From: Chloroflexi bacterium TSY
Lineage (GTDB): Bacteria; Chloroflexota; Anaerolineae; Caldilineales; Caldilineaceae
Assembly (NCBI GenBank): GCA_019217005.1
Contig: JAHBNG010000070.1
Location: 1 to 64,000, forward strand
Length of the DNA: 64,000 nucleotides
Direction of reading: 5' to 3'
Part shown: positions 25,984 through 35,685 of the stretch, piece by piece
Numbering within the stretch: the first letter of the stretch is position 1
How the letters are laid out: every line of letters begins with the position of its first letter
Notes under the pieces: generated by a model
What the model was told of the DNA's origin: nothing
What the model saw: only the letters and a program-made list of their open reading frames with translations
Database searches by the model: none
Position numbers and translations under genes: made by a program

Positions 25984-27289
25984 ATGAAGCAAGTATATAA
26001 AGTTAAACTAAGTGATAAAGACAGAAATGAATTAAGGCGAATAACGGCAAAAGGAAAAGAGAACGTAAGAAAGATAAGAAGGGCACATATTCTGCTCTTG
26101 TCAGATGGAGGAAAAACAGACAGAGAAATCATGGAACGAGTGGGAGTGACGCGAGCAACGGTGGTGCGAATCCGCAAAAGATATGTGACGGAAGGGCTAA
26201 CCAAAGCCCTAGAAGAGAGGCCAAGAAGCGGACGACCAGTCGAGATTAGTAACGAAGCCAGAGCCAAAATCACGGCACTAGCGTGTACGAAAGGACCAGA
26301 TGGGCGAAGCCGATGGACTTTAAGGCTGCTAGCAACCACAGCGGTTGAGTTAAAGTTTGTGGAAGACATTTCGCATGAAACCGTGGGGGTGGTTCATTTT
26401 AGGCGGACAATTAGGTTTACATTTTTGCAAAGAGAAAAGATGTTTATATTTTCTAATTTGAGCCATGCTCAGGCAGAAAATGACCTCATATAGATTTTTG
26501 TCTATGTATCAAAAGTGTAAACCTAATTCTGAACCACCCCAAACCGTGAGTGAAATTCTGAAAAAAACGAACTGAAACCCCATTTGAAGGTGCAGTGGTG
26601 TATCGGAAAGTTAACACCTACATACTTGTGGCACATGGAACAAATCTTGGACCTCTATGCACAGCCCTATGACCCCAAGAATCCTCTCTGGTGGGTGTTA
26701 CGATGAAAAACCTTGTCAGCTCTTGGGCGATACAATCGTGCCGATTGAGATGAAACCAGGCAAGAAATGGCGCTATGATCATCACTATGAACGCAAGGGC
26801 ATCTGTTACATCTTGATTGCTTACCAGCCACACACTGGACAGCGGGTTGTTCAGATTACCGAACGGCGCAGAGGCCAAGAGTATGCTCGCTTCATGCATG
26901 ATCTCAAAACGAAACACAATCCTGATGCCGATTCATTACAGATTGTTCAGGATAATCTCAACATTCATTCACCCAGTTCCTTCTACACCATCTTTTCGCC
27001 TGAGGAAGCTTTCGCTCTGGCTCAGCACTTTCAGATGGTTTATACCCCCGTCAACGGGAGTTGGCTTAATATGGTTGAAATTGAACTCTCGGTTATCACT
27101 CGCCAAGTTCTTGATCGCCGCATTGATTCCAAAGAGCTTCTTGAGACTGTTGTCCTTGCTCTTGTCAACGAGCGCAATGAACAATCCGCTACCATTCAAT
27201 GGCAATTTACCCCCGCTCTCGCTCGCCAGAAGTTCCAGCGTTTCTATCCTGTTTTGGATACCGATTCTGATGACCAACCTGTATCATAA
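25984..27289 (+). pseudogene. IS630-type transposase, split by a MITE and frame-broken
   Basis: From ATG 25984 (after GAGGCAGAGAG) the product begins MKQVYKVKLSDKDRNELRRI with an N-terminal helix-turn-helix (DREIMERVGVTRATVVRIRK). At 26385 a 155-bp MITE splits the frame in HETV/SEILKK. Downstream the frame is broken again: near 26568 (A-run, one base short) and near 26700. The DDE core is recognisable: CYDEKPCQLLG, IVQDNLNIH and GSWLNMVEIELSV. The terminal helices end at 27289. Confidence 0.85.
26386..26540. mobile_element. 155-bp MITE (GGGGTGGTTCA family), copy 2, inside the IS630 transposase
   Basis: It has the same 155-bp length and GGGGTGGTTCA / TGAACCACCCC ends as the other copies. AAACCGTG is duplicated exactly at 26378-26385 and 26541-26548. 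Excision of one duplication plus the element rejoins the transposase frame across the site. Confidence 0.93.
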
Positions 27290-27308
27290 CTTATCTGACA
27301 AAACACTA

Positions 27309-27391
27309 CTGTTTATCCGAAAAGTTCTGTGACAAACCATTCCTGCCCGAGAAGTTAGTCAGACTCACAACCACTTTGCGGATAGGTTCTT
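27309..27391. repeat. dispersed ~83-bp repeat (CCGAAAAGTTCTGTGAC family), copy 2
   Basis: TTTATCCGAAAAGTTCTGTG to CACTTTGCGGATAGGTTCTT, nearly the same as 7098-7181 and the inverse of 31631-31718. It follows the IS630 end directly and touches the stop codon of the PhyH gene. Confidence 0.78.
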
Positions 27392-28268
27392 AGCCTCTTT
27401 CTCGCGGCATATCCAACGTACGAAAACGCTGTTGCCAGTGCCACTTGTCGCTACCCGAAACGAAGGCTTTGAGATGCTCTGGCGTCTGTTCTACATAAGC
27501 CGCGCTGGGCTCTTGTCCATTCCAGGCCTGGAACATGGGAGGCGTGTAGCCGCCAATGATGATGACTCGTTCACGGTCGCCACGAATTTGCCCTGTAGCG
27601 TGGATCAACGCTTCGCCAAAGAGCAAGGTAGAGCCAGCCGGTGCGATAACTTGGTGGATCAGCGATGGATCCTCATAGGCACAGGCAATGATATCTCTTT
27701 GCGAACACTGAACCTTATGGCTGCCTGCAATGACAACGGTCCCACCATCGTCCGGCCCCAATTCAGTCAGGTTGGTAAGGGTTTTGACGAAGTTGCAGTG
27801 GTAGAGACCATTTTCTGTGTAGGTACCATACTGCGGTCGCGTGCCCGTATGAAAGCCATAGGTAGGTGCCGCCTTCAGATCGAAATTGGGGTCGAGCGAG
27901 TTGATAATGGCCTCAGATTCCTCCAGCCGCACGGTGCCACCCACCAATTCTTCGGCCATACCTACCAACCGCGGATGGGTCAAGTAATCGAGGATGGACG
28001 GATCGGTCTCCAAAATATGCGCAAAGTGCATGTGATGAGGTTGATAGTGGGAGACGCGGCAGCTGTGCACCACTGCGTTGGCTGGGTCGCCTGTGGCCTC
28101 AAAATCGCGTTTAAGTTTTTGTAATGCCTCGAGCAGCATACCGACCTCGTTCTCAGTCAGCGTATTCTCGATGATGACATAGCCATTGACGTCCAGATAG
28201 TAACGTTGCGCCGGCGTCAATGCCGGGAAGGGACGATGAAATCCGTTTGTTGATCCGTTTTTGTTCAT
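27390..28268 (-). CDS. phytanoyl-CoA dioxygenase (PhyH) family protein
   Basis: This 292-residue Fe(II)/2-oxoglutarate oxygenase-like protein has the opening YYLDVNGYVIIENTLTENEV typical of PhyH. YHCNFVKTLTNL and the later FGEALIHATGQI (distal His) plus Arg in GDRERVIIIGGY make up the cofactor site; the usual HxD near the centre is unclear (the segment reads YGFHTGTRPQYG), so activity cannot be assumed. The substrate is unknown. It belongs to the catabolic block with the enolase-superfamily and GH4 genes and is one of three PhyH genes in the window. Confidence 0.8.
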   Translation of the reverse strand: MNKNGSTNGFHRPFPALTPAQRYYLDVNGYVIIENTLTENEVGMLLEALQKLKRDFEATGDPANAVVHSCRVSHYQPHHMHFAHILETDPSILDYLTHPRLVGMAEELVGGTVRLEESEAIINSLDPNFDLKAAPTYGFHTGTRPQYGTYTENGLYHCNFVKTLTNLTELGPDDGGTVVIAGSHKVQCSQRDIIACAYEDPSLIHQVIAPAGSTLLFGEALIHATGQIRGDRERVIIIGGYTPPMFQAWNGQEPSAAYVEQTPEHLKAFVSGSDKWHWQQRFRTLDMPRERG

Positions 28269-28400
28269 TAGATTCTATGGTATATGATTCACTCGATCTT
28301 AATTTTACATCTACGATTCGATTCCGCAAAGAAGTGTTTTCGCAATGTCAAGAGTGACATCTCCAACATTCCATATCTCTCAGTCCCAGCTCCGCACGTT

Positions 28401-28669
28401 TTACCCCTTCATCCCTGTCAGAGTGATACCTTGAATAAAGCGCTTTTGGGCAAAAAGAAGAGGACGACGACCGGAACAGTGACCACTGTGGATGCGACCA
28501 TCATCAGCTCCCCCTGCGTCCGAAACTGGCCACGGAATACCGCCAACCCGACAGCTAGGGTATATTTGCTGCCGTCGTTCAGATAGATCAATGGTCCCAC
28601 AAAATCATTCCAGGTGTACAGAATGGTAAAGAGCGCAATCGTAAAGAGTGCTGGAGGGGTGAGGAGCAA
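28401..28669 (-). pseudogene. C-terminal remnant of a carbohydrate ABC transporter permease
   Basis: About 85 codons of a MalG-type permease remain: TIALFTILYTWNDFVGPLIY, LAVGLAVFRGQFRTQGELMM and VVTVPVVVLFFL. A missing base in the T-run near 28,455 switches frames; in the next frame the normal ending AQKRFIQGITLTGMKG and a TAA at 28401 follow. The first two-thirds of the gene are absent, and no partner permease or ATPase is nearby. It marks a lost sugar uptake system next to GH4. Confidence 0.85.
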
Positions 28670-28770
28670 GATTACATGACAAACGTACAGAAAATCACCA
28701 CGCCAATGGTTGGGGTCAGGCCACTATTGTTGAATCCAGCAATTCCAAATTAGACCGTTCCAGGTGACTG

Positions 28771-30090
28771 TCACCTGGAGTATTCATATCCTCTATCAAA
28801 ATAGGCCAGAAGATCTCCTTCCGCAGCCCACATTTCATCAAACATCTCTCGGATCTTGTGGAGCGGCAAAACTGACGCAGTGAGCGGCTCTAGCGCAACA
28901 GCATGGAAAGCGGCTTCTCTGTCTCGCTCAACAGCTGCCTTCACAGCCAATTCCTGCACGCTGATGTTCGTCATGTTGAGAGCTGCACACTGAGGAGGCA
29001 ATGCACCGACATAGGTTGTGTGGACCCCCTCCCGATCCACCACACATGGCACTTCGACACAGCAATGGTTGGGCAGATTTGTGATAGAGCCATTGTTCAT
29101 AACATTGCCGTTAAACGTAAAGGGAACGCCAGTGATCTGCGCTTCAATAATGGCTGAGGCATATTCGTGGGAGCGAATCAATTCGGGGACGGTTTCGTTG
29201 CCATCTTGGTCGACCCCCGTATCTTCTTGCCAATCACGCTTTTTGAGCGGCTCCATGCTGACCGTGCGGCCAGTCAGTCCAAAATTATCCATCAACTCCT
29301 GGTTGCGACGGAAATAGGGCAAATATTCAGAATTGTGACGGGTGCTCTCCGTCACAAAATAACCAAATTGCTTCATCATCTCGACCCGCACCTTATCCTC
29401 TGCAAAGATCTCATTGGTGTCAATCGCTTCTCGCACTAGAGGGTAGACGTCTTTTCCATGATGACGGAAGCGCAGAATCCATGCTTGGTGATTGATGCCC
29501 GCAACCAGATAGGAGATTTCTTCATAAGGAATATCAATGCCGTCAGCTAGTTTCTTGGTCGTTCCTTGAACGCTGTGGCAGAGACCCACATTGTGAATGG
29601 TCGATTCAGTGGAGTGTAACCACGTGAGCATACACATGGGGTTGGTATAGTTGAGCAAGAGTGCATCTGGACAGTGAACCTCCATATCCTTGCAGAATTG
29701 GAGATGTTCGGGAGCCGTGCGCAGAAAACGGAAGACACCGCCAGGACCAATCGTATCACCTACCGATTGGCTGATGCCGTAGCGATCCGGGATTCCCATT
29801 TCTGATGCATATGGTTCACCCCAATAGGCGGGACCACCGATGGAAACTGCCGTCACCACAAAGTCGGCACCGGGGAGGAGTTCATGGCGGTCTGTACTGG
29901 CGATACAGGTTGCGGGGAGGTTATGGGCATCAATGGCTCGTTGCACGTAGCGCTGCACACCATACAACCGCTCTTGGTTGATGTCGCAAAGTCCGATGGT
30001 GACATGTTGCAAGTGGGGGCGGGAGAGAATATCAATGGACAGACGGCTGCCAAAACCGCTTCCTGCTCCAATGATGACAATTTTGGTCAT
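28771..30090 (-). CDS. GH4 family alpha-galactosidase/6-phospho-glucosidase-like hydrolase
   Basis: This 439-residue enzyme is of the NAD- and Mn-dependent glycosidase family 4. The NAD-binding motif is IVIIGAGSGFGSRLSIDIL; the family signatures LLLNYTNPMCML (Asn-Pro metal region), VGLCHSVQGT and VAGINHQAWIL (metal-binding Cys and His) follow, and DNFGLTGRTVSMEP lies further along. GH4 enzymes cleave glycosides by an oxidation-elimination mechanism, and this form resembles the MelA-type alpha-galactosidases. The ATG at 30090 has GGAA upstream. The adjacent permease remnant suggests a former sugar uptake and hydrolysis locus. Confidence 0.9.
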   Translation of the reverse strand: MTKIVIIGAGSGFGSRLSIDILSRPHLQHVTIGLCDINQERLYGVQRYVQRAIDAHNLPATCIASTDRHELLPGADFVVTAVSIGGPAYWGEPYASEMGIPDRYGISQSVGDTIGPGGVFRFLRTAPEHLQFCKDMEVHCPDALLLNYTNPMCMLTWLHSTESTIHNVGLCHSVQGTTKKLADGIDIPYEEISYLVAGINHQAWILRFRHHGKDVYPLVREAIDTNEIFAEDKVRVEMMKQFGYFVTESTRHNSEYLPYFRRNQELMDNFGLTGRTVSMEPLKKRDWQEDTGVDQDGNETVPELIRSHEYASAIIEAQITGVPFTFNGNVMNNGSITNLPNHCCVEVPCVVDREGVHTTYVGALPPQCAALNMTNISVQELAVKAAVERDREAAFHAVALEPLTASVLPLHKIREMFDEMWAAEGDLLAYFDRGYEYSR

Positions 30091-30131
30091 GGAAGTATTC
30101 CTTTGGCGTAAGATTGGTGATTCTCGCTAGA

Positions 30132-31328
30132 TTACCTGACCTTTTGAAACGTAATTTCGTAAGACCAGTGTGCGTGAAAAAAGGGCGGTTCACAGCGGTC
30201 ATCGGGCGTGGGGCAGATGGCATATTCATTATCGACTGGCCCTAATTTGCCAATAATATCAGGGATATGAGGTTTGGCTGTGTTCATCTGATTAGAGACT
30301 TGGCTCGTTACTGGTCCACTTGGTATGGAAGCGACATAGAGCTTGTAGGGTTCCCAAAACATCTCAAACTCTGTCCGCCCAGGGCCTTTGTTTCCCGTGA
30401 CAACGGTCAGTTGATCGGCTAGAATATCTTTGACCACTGCCCCGTCGATCCCGTTGCCGTTCTCATCGATCACATTGACAAAGATGATATGTTGACCGCC
30501 GTTGTTAAAGATGCCGCCATTGTTTTCACCAAAGCCAAGGATTCGGTAGTGAACGATATGAAACTGGGCATTTGGATCAAAATTGCCCGCTGTGCCGCTA
30601 TGTGCTGGCGGCTGTGCATCTTCTACAGGAGGTGGAGTGGGAGCCTCTACGACAGAGATCGCAGTGGGTGTTGGAATTGGTGTTGGTGGAAGTGGTATAT
30701 TTGCTGAGACAGGAACGCTGTCGGCATGTCGGACATCGAGTAGGGGACCATAGATCCATCCAGGCTGCTCACTCTCAAAACAACAGACCTGCCACCAATC
30801 CCCCTGCTGATTGCGTCCGATAGTTTTTAACTGCTGATTGGCTGCCACGCTCCCCATGATGTCATACACTGTGCCTGGGCCTTGACGCACGTTGACGATC
30901 TCGGAAATGACAATTGCGACAGGTTCACTGGATAGAGTCAGTTCTTCACCGTTGTGCTGCGGCGTTTTTGTCTGCGTAGGAGTCTGAACTGGAGTTTGTG
31001 TTGATAACTGAGTGACGCGGGTATTTTCCGATGTATCTTCATCAGAGAGTTCGACACTTCCCTCTGTCAGAGTCATCACGTCAGGTGCAGCCGTTCCTTG
31101 TACCTCTTCTTCCCCGGTCGCTTGGTGCGCGGCGAGCGTACTAGTTGGTGTGAAAGTTGGCACCAATACCCTGGTAGGCGTGGGAGTGAAATCTTCAGTC
31201 TCTTCCGGCCCGAAGAAAGCGCCACAGCCATTGTTTACAACGAGTGTAACAAATGCCAAACAGAGCCACAAGAACGTTTTAATTAAGTCATGTCGCTCAC
31301 GGCATTTTTTTAAGTAATGAAATTGCAA
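30132..31328 (-). CDS. secreted lipoprotein-like protein with SH3-like domain
   Basis: This 398-residue protein has an N-terminal hydrophobic stretch (FLWLCLAFVTLVVNNGCGAF) with a Cys that could be lipidated, then Thr/Pro-rich low complexity (TPTPTRVLVPTFTPTSTLA, TQTPVQTPTQTKTP). A bacterial SH3 segment follows (IVNVRQGPGTVYDIMGSVAA to PGWIYGPLL), then another Pro-rich linker and a beta-rich C-terminal domain (FHIVHYRILGFGENNGGIF ... FHAHWSYEITFQKV). Tandem TPTPT linkers are common in secreted proteins of Chloroflexota. Function is unknown; binding of cell wall or extracellular polymer is plausible. Confidence 0.8.
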   Translation of the reverse strand: MQFHYLKKCRERHDLIKTFLWLCLAFVTLVVNNGCGAFFGPEETEDFTPTPTRVLVPTFTPTSTLAAHQATGEEEVQGTAAPDVMTLTEGSVELSDEDTSENTRVTQLSTQTPVQTPTQTKTPQHNGEELTLSSEPVAIVISEIVNVRQGPGTVYDIMGSVAANQQLKTIGRNQQGDWWQVCCFESEQPGWIYGPLLDVRHADSVPVSANIPLPPTPIPTPTAISVVEAPTPPPVEDAQPPAHSGTAGNFDPNAQFHIVHYRILGFGENNGGIFNNGGQHIIFVNVIDENGNGIDGAVVKDILADQLTVVTGNKGPGRTEFEMFWEPYKLYVASIPSGPVTSQVSNQMNTAKPHIPDIIGKLGPVDNEYAICPTPDDRCEPPFFHAHWSYEITFQKVR

Positions 31329-31630
31329 AATAAAACTAAAGCCTATAAATATTTGGTCGGTGGCGAATGTGTTAGATGAAAAAAGCTTTCAGCTATCAGC
31401 CGTCAGCCAGGTCGAAACGACCACTCCGTGAACAGCTGGAATCGGGCCTTGTCTCGCTGCTGATTTTTATACTTTCCTATACTAGAACAAGACTCAACTT
31501 CCCAAACCCTTGTCGGTTTGAGGCGTAGCTTCATTTGGCAATTATAACGCAAGTGGAGGAACGACAGGAAACATCCAGCAAAGAAATAGAAGTTAAAGAG
31601 ATACCTAAACATTGCTGAAACTGAGTGTGA

Positions 31631-31718
31631 CTAAGAACCTATCCGAAAAGTGGTTGTGAGTCCGACCAACTACTCGAGTGAGAGTGCATCACTACAGAAC
31701 TTTTCGGATAAGCACTAA
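31631..31718. repeat. dispersed ~83-bp repeat (CCGAAAAG family), copy 3, inverted
   Basis: CTAAGAACCTATCCGAAAAG to ACAGAACTTTTCGGATAAGC is the reverse complement of the units at 7098 and 27309. Like the second copy it touches the 3' end of a PhyH gene. Confidence 0.78.
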
Positions 31719-32584
31719 GGTCCACTCGCCGACAAACGCTCGTCTGGAAAGCGGTTTGGCTTCATCGGTTCCACATCGCCAGTATAGCGGGGAATGACCG
31801 GTTCGATCTCGTCCAGCGCAGTCTGTGGCCAGTCGCTGTGTCTGCTGTGAAAATCCGCATGAATCCAGCTCTGGGTACTCGGATGAAGGCTGTCGAAGAG
31901 CGGATGAAACCATATAGTGATGACCGTGCGACGTTGATCGGATCGGTTTTCATGGGTAGCGTGAAACATGCGTGCATCACCAATCACCAGATCGCCAGCA
32001 CGTATCGGCACATCATGTTCGTTGGGGTAATCTAGAAAGCGTGGATCATTGGGATTCTCGACACTGTTTATATCGGCTGTGTGTGCTTCGCCCAGGTCGT
32101 GTAGGATATGGCGTCTGCGGTGGGTTCCCGGCAGCAACCGTAGACATCCGTTTTCGACAGTTGTGTCTTCCAGATAGTACATCAGAAAGATCATCGGCGA
32201 AAAGTCGCTATATGCCCGTGGGTCTTGCCACATCAGGCAATCCTGGTGCCAATACAAACGGGGACCACCCGGTGGCTTGCTGATAATTACCGCTTTCCAG
32301 AACTTTGTGTCTGTCAGACCCATCTCATTGAGTGCCTTCAGCGCAATGGGATTGCCAATAATGCCAGCGAGTTCGGGATAGTTATTGGAGTCGATCAGCG
32401 TACCGGGCGCACGCCAACGCGCAAACCGTTCCGGATCCTGATCAGCAATTGCTTGTTTGACACATGCGCGCGTGCGGTTGAGCAAGACATCGTCCGCTAT
32501 GCTTTCTAAGACGCAGTAGCCATTGTGCTGGAGTTGCCTAAGTTTGGTGGAAGGTTCTGATATTGAGAAGGTTTCTGTCGCCAT
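31715..32584 (-). CDS. phytanoyl-CoA dioxygenase (PhyH) family protein
   Basis: This 289-residue protein has the 2-His-1-Asp iron site visible: YWHQDCLMW (HxD) and the distal His in ARMFHATHENRSDQRRTV, where the following Arg would bind 2-oxoglutarate. The N-terminus (LQHNGYCVLESIADDVLLNR) and LRLLPGTHRRRH are typical of the family. These enzymes hydroxylate a range of small molecules and secondary metabolites. The last codons lie within a dispersed repeat. It stands alone between the lipoprotein and ClpC. Confidence 0.86.
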   Translation of the reverse strand: MATETFSISEPSTKLRQLQHNGYCVLESIADDVLLNRTRACVKQAIADQDPERFARWRAPGTLIDSNNYPELAGIIGNPIALKALNEMGLTDTKFWKAVIISKPPGGPRLYWHQDCLMWQDPRAYSDFSPMIFLMYYLEDTTVENGCLRLLPGTHRRRHILHDLGEAHTADINSVENPNDPRFLDYPNEHDVPIRAGDLVIGDARMFHATHENRSDQRRTVITIWFHPLFDSLHPSTQSWIHADFHSRHSDWPQTALDEIEPVIPRYTGDVEPMKPNRFPDERLSASGP

Positions 32585-32750
32585 TTGAATTCTCTACGTA
32601 TCATAAGTCGATGATGGTCTGCGTCATATACTTCCACAACAGCAATTGGGATTATTGGGGCTCCGCGTGTTCGCGGAGCGGAACGAAGCGATGTGGCGAG
32701 TTGCGCATCACTCGCCCCTCGCCACATCACTTGTCCAGTACACTTTATTA

Positions 32751-32831
32751 GGTGGTCTGCCAAATTGTGTGCAAATTCGATTTCTCTCTGACTGCAATCG
32801 GCAATCTACACAATTTGTGCTATACCACCTT
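32751..32831. repeat. 81-bp palindromic repeat
   Basis: AGGTGGT at the left and ACCACCT at the right enclose CAAATTGTGTGCAAATTCGATT and its near complement AATCGGCAATCTACACAATTTG. The unit resembles the tandem hairpins at 11498-11672. Just upstream, 32,656-32,730 holds another imperfect inverted repeat (CCGCGTGTTCGCGG, GATGTGGCGAG/CTCGCCACATC). The rest of this gap appears empty. Confidence 0.6.
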
Positions 32832-32854
32832 TTATCACGTAGAGCTGAATTGTT

Positions 32855-35356
32855 CTATGCCACCTCTTCTGCTTCTACACTCGGTAGCTCCACTGCAATA
32901 GGCGCTTGTTCAACCACGGTGAAGGTCAACTTATTTTCGCCTTCAGAGTCTGGATCATAGTCGACGAGAATGTGATCACCGGTTTTATATTCGCCCTTCA
33001 ACAAACCTTTACTGAGCTCATTCTCTACACGGCGCTGTAAGAGTCGGCGCATTGGACGAGCTCCGTAGCTGGGATCATAACCCACATCGGCCAAATGAAC
33101 AGCGGCTCCATCGGTCAGTTCCGCACTAATGCCCAATTCGTCCAGTCGAACGATGATCTCATCCATCAACAGCATGACAATCTGGCGGATATTTTCCTCG
33201 GTCAACGTGTCGAAGACAATGGTTTCATCAATTCGATTGAGAAATTCTGGACGGAATAGTCGCTTCAATTGATTGCTATATTCCCCCGATGCATATTTGC
33301 TCTCGTCAAATTCAGGGGTCGAGAACCCCAAGGGTCCACGCTTGACAGCTTCCGCTCCCACATTGCTTGTCATAATGACAACTGTATTTCGGAAATCAAC
33401 CGTACGCCCTTGACCATCTGTCAATCGACCATCATCCATAATCTGGAGTAGACTGTTCCAGACTTCTGGGTGAGCTTTCTCGATCTCATCGAACAGAATG
33501 ACCTGATAGGGGCGACGTCGTACCTGTTCTGTGAGTTGACCGCCCTGATCGTATCCGACGTAACCGGGAGGAGCACCGAAGAGACGGCTGACCGTATGTG
33601 GCTCGCGATATTCGCTCATGTCAACGCGCAACAATGCCTCATCGTCGTCAAACATGAAACCAGCCAAGGCTTTGGCCAACTCGGTTTTGCCAACACCCGT
33701 TGGCCCCAAGAAAAGAAATGTACCAATGGGGCGGCGCGGATCTTTCAGCCCACTGCGCGCCCGCCGGATTGCATCACTCACGGCTTCAATTGCTTCACTC
33801 TGCCCGATAATGCGTTTCCGAAGCGCATCTTCCATGTGTAACAGCTTTTCGGATTCGGTTTGCATGAGGCTATTTGTTGGAATGCCCGTCCAAGTACTGA
33901 CAACGGATGCAACATCTTCTGATGTCACAGTATCACCGAGACCGGCTTCCTCTCGCCACGTTGCCACATCTTTCCCGTACTCCTCTTCAATACGCATGCG
34001 CTCAGACTTGTGTTGAGCGGCCTCTTCATATTCGCGTGCCGCCCAGGCCTCTTCTTCCAATTCTTGAAGCTCCTCTAGACGCACTTTCTTCTCTTTAAGA
34101 TGGGGCGGCATCATATATATTGCAACTCGCAACTTGGCAGCCGCCTCGTCGATTAGATCGATGGCCTTATCTGGAAGCTTGCGGTCGGTGACATAGCGAT
34201 GACTCAATTTGACAGCCTCGGTCAGCGAGTCATCGGCAAACTTTACATCATGGTGTTCTTCATAACGCGACCGTAGCCCTTTCAAAATCTCAATGCTATC
34301 ATCAATATTTGGTTCATCTACGTAGACGGGCGCAAAGCGTCGTTCGAGCGCCGAGTCCTTCTCAATATGTTCGCGATATTCGTCCAACGTTGTTGCGCCG
34401 ATACACTGCAACTCGCCTCGTGCCAAGGCCGGTTTGAGCATATTGCTCGCATCCATCGCTCCCGCTGCATTGCCAGCTCCCACAACTGTATGAAGCTCGT
34501 CAATAAAAAGGATTATCTCTCCGTCGCTATTTTGGACCTCCTCGATGGACGCTTTGAGTCTCTCTTCAAATTCACCTCGGAAGCGAGTACCAGCTAACAT
34601 GGCTCCAAGATCGAGAGAAATCACGCGTTTGCCCATAAGCGGCTCGGGCACATCGTTTTTGACAATATTTTGCGCAAGTCCCTCAACAATTGCCGTTTTA
34701 CCAACGCCGGCCTCACCGATCAAGACTGGATTGTTCTTTGTGCGTCGGGAGAGCACTTGGAGAACGCGTAAAATTTCTGGATCACGACCAATGACCGGAT
34801 CGAGCTTGTCTTCACGAGCGGCCTCTGTCAAATCACGACCATATTTTTCCAAGACCCGATACTTGCTCTCGGCACCAGGTTCAGTCACCTTTTTGCCATC
34901 ACGATTTTTGTCGATGGCCTCATACAGGCGCTCTTTGGTCACATTGGCTTCACGCAGGATATTCGCACTCGGTGTATTGCGCTCGCTGGCAATCGCCAGA
35001 AAGATATGTTCAGTGCTAATGAAGTCATCTTCCAGCTTTTTGGCCTCTTCGTTTGCCACATCCATCACGCGCTTCAGCCGGGGTGTGATAAATACCTGAG
35101 CCTGACCGCCACTCCCATAGGGATTGTTCGTGGATTTGGGTTGGCTCTCCAGAGCCGATTCCAGTTTACCCGATATGACATCAACCTGCGCTTCGAGTTT
35201 CTCCAATATCTGCGGAATAACACCTTCTGGCTGTTCTAAAAGTGCCAAGAAAAGATGCTCTGTATCAACTTGTGTATGCTTATAGCGCTGCAGAATTTCG
35301 TACGCCCGCATCGCTGCTTCTTGTGCTTTTTCGGTAAATCTATCGAACCTCATCAT
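32855..35356 (-). CDS. clpC: ClpC-type AAA+ unfoldase, Clp protease ATP-binding subunit
   Basis: This 833-residue unfoldase feeds proteins to ClpP. The N-terminal double Clp_N repeat begins [20 protein letters not shown]. The first AAA domain has Walker [14 protein letters not shown]; a short middle domain carries a UVR-type segment ([20 protein letters not shown]), which marks ClpC rather than ClpB; the second AAA has [13 protein letters not shown], Walker [14 protein letters not shown] and the C-terminal D2 domain. The ATG at 35356 is followed by a second ATG; GGAGG lies about a dozen bases upstream. The gene appears intact and single. A 155-bp MITE sits 160 bases upstream and may affect the promoter. 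Confidence 0.95.
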   Translation of the reverse strand: MMRFDRFTEKAQEAAMRAYEILQRYKHTQVDTEHLFLALLEQPEGVIPQILEKLEAQVDVISGKLESALESQPKSTNNPYGSGGQAQVFITPRLKRVMDVANEEAKKLEDDFISTEHIFLAIASERNTPSANILREANVTKERLYEAIDKNRDGKKVTEPGAESKYRVLEKYGRDLTEAAREDKLDPVIGRDPEILRVLQVLSRRTKNNPVLIGEAGVGKTAIVEGLAQNIVKNDVPEPLMGKRVISLDLGAMLAGTRFRGEFEERLKASIEEVQNSDGEIILFIDELHTVVGAGNAAGAMDASNMLKPALARGELQCIGATTLDEYREHIEKDSALERRFAPVYVDEPNIDDSIEILKGLRSRYEEHHDVKFADDSLTEAVKLSHRYVTDRKLPDKAIDLIDEAAAKLRVAIYMMPPHLKEKKVRLEELQELEEEAWAAREYEEAAQHKSERMRIEEEYGKDVATWREEAGLGDTVTSEDVASVVSTWTGIPTNSLMQTESEKLLHMEDALRKRIIGQSEAIEAVSDAIRRARSGLKDPRRPIGTFLFLGPTGVGKTELAKALAGFMFDDDEALLRVDMSEYREPHTVSRLFGAPPGYVGYDQGGQLTEQVRRRPYQVILFDEIEKAHPEVWNSLLQIMDDGRLTDGQGRTVDFRNTVVIMTSNVGAEAVKRGPLGFSTPEFDESKYASGEYSNQLKRLFRPEFLNRIDETIVFDTLTEENIRQIVMLLMDEIIVRLDELGISAELTDGAAVHLADVGYDPSYGARPMRRLLQRRVENELSKGLLKGEYKTGDHILVDYDPDSEGENKLTFTVVEQAPIAVELPSVEAEEVA

Positions 35357-35516
35357 GTTTATTTGAATCCTCCGTCCATGATTCAGCTAACAGCTCATTC
35401 GCCTCATAATTCTCTGGTCTATAGTTGTACCTCAAATCATACCACAAAAAGCGTATAAAAGATTACGAACTAACGTTTTTCTAACGGAATGCATATGCAA
35501 TGGTAACACAAAGTTT

Positions 35517-35671
35517 GGGGTGGTTCATTTTAGGCGGACAATTAGGTTTACATTTTTGCAAAGAGAAAAGATGTTTATATTTTCTACTTTGAGCCATGCT
35601 CAGGCAGAAAATGACCTCATATAGATTTTTGTCTATGTATCAAAAGTGTAAACCTAATTCTGAACCACCCC
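35517..35671. mobile_element. 155-bp MITE (GGGGTGGTTCA family), copy 3
   Basis: Identical ends and length to the other copies, with CAAAGTTT duplicated exactly at 35509-35516 and 35672-35679. It lies between the divergent ends of two minus-strand genes, upstream of clpC and 14 bases after the stop of the aeRF1-like gene. Confidence 0.93.
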
Positions 35672-35685
35672 CAAAGTTTATCACT

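Larger units (their letters stand above)
25910..27306 (+). mobile_element. IS630-family element containing a 155-bp MITE
   Basis: The inverted ends GTGTTTTGTCAGATAAGTTAT and its complement are bounded by TA dinucleotides (25908-25909 and 27307-27308), the IS630 target rule. Without the nested MITE and its 8-bp duplication the element is about 1.23 kb. The transposase is inactive (see next entry). Confidence 0.88.

Noticed and set aside
27432..28124. 230-codon plus-strand frame
   Set aside because: Antisense to the PhyH gene and has no recognisable family pattern.
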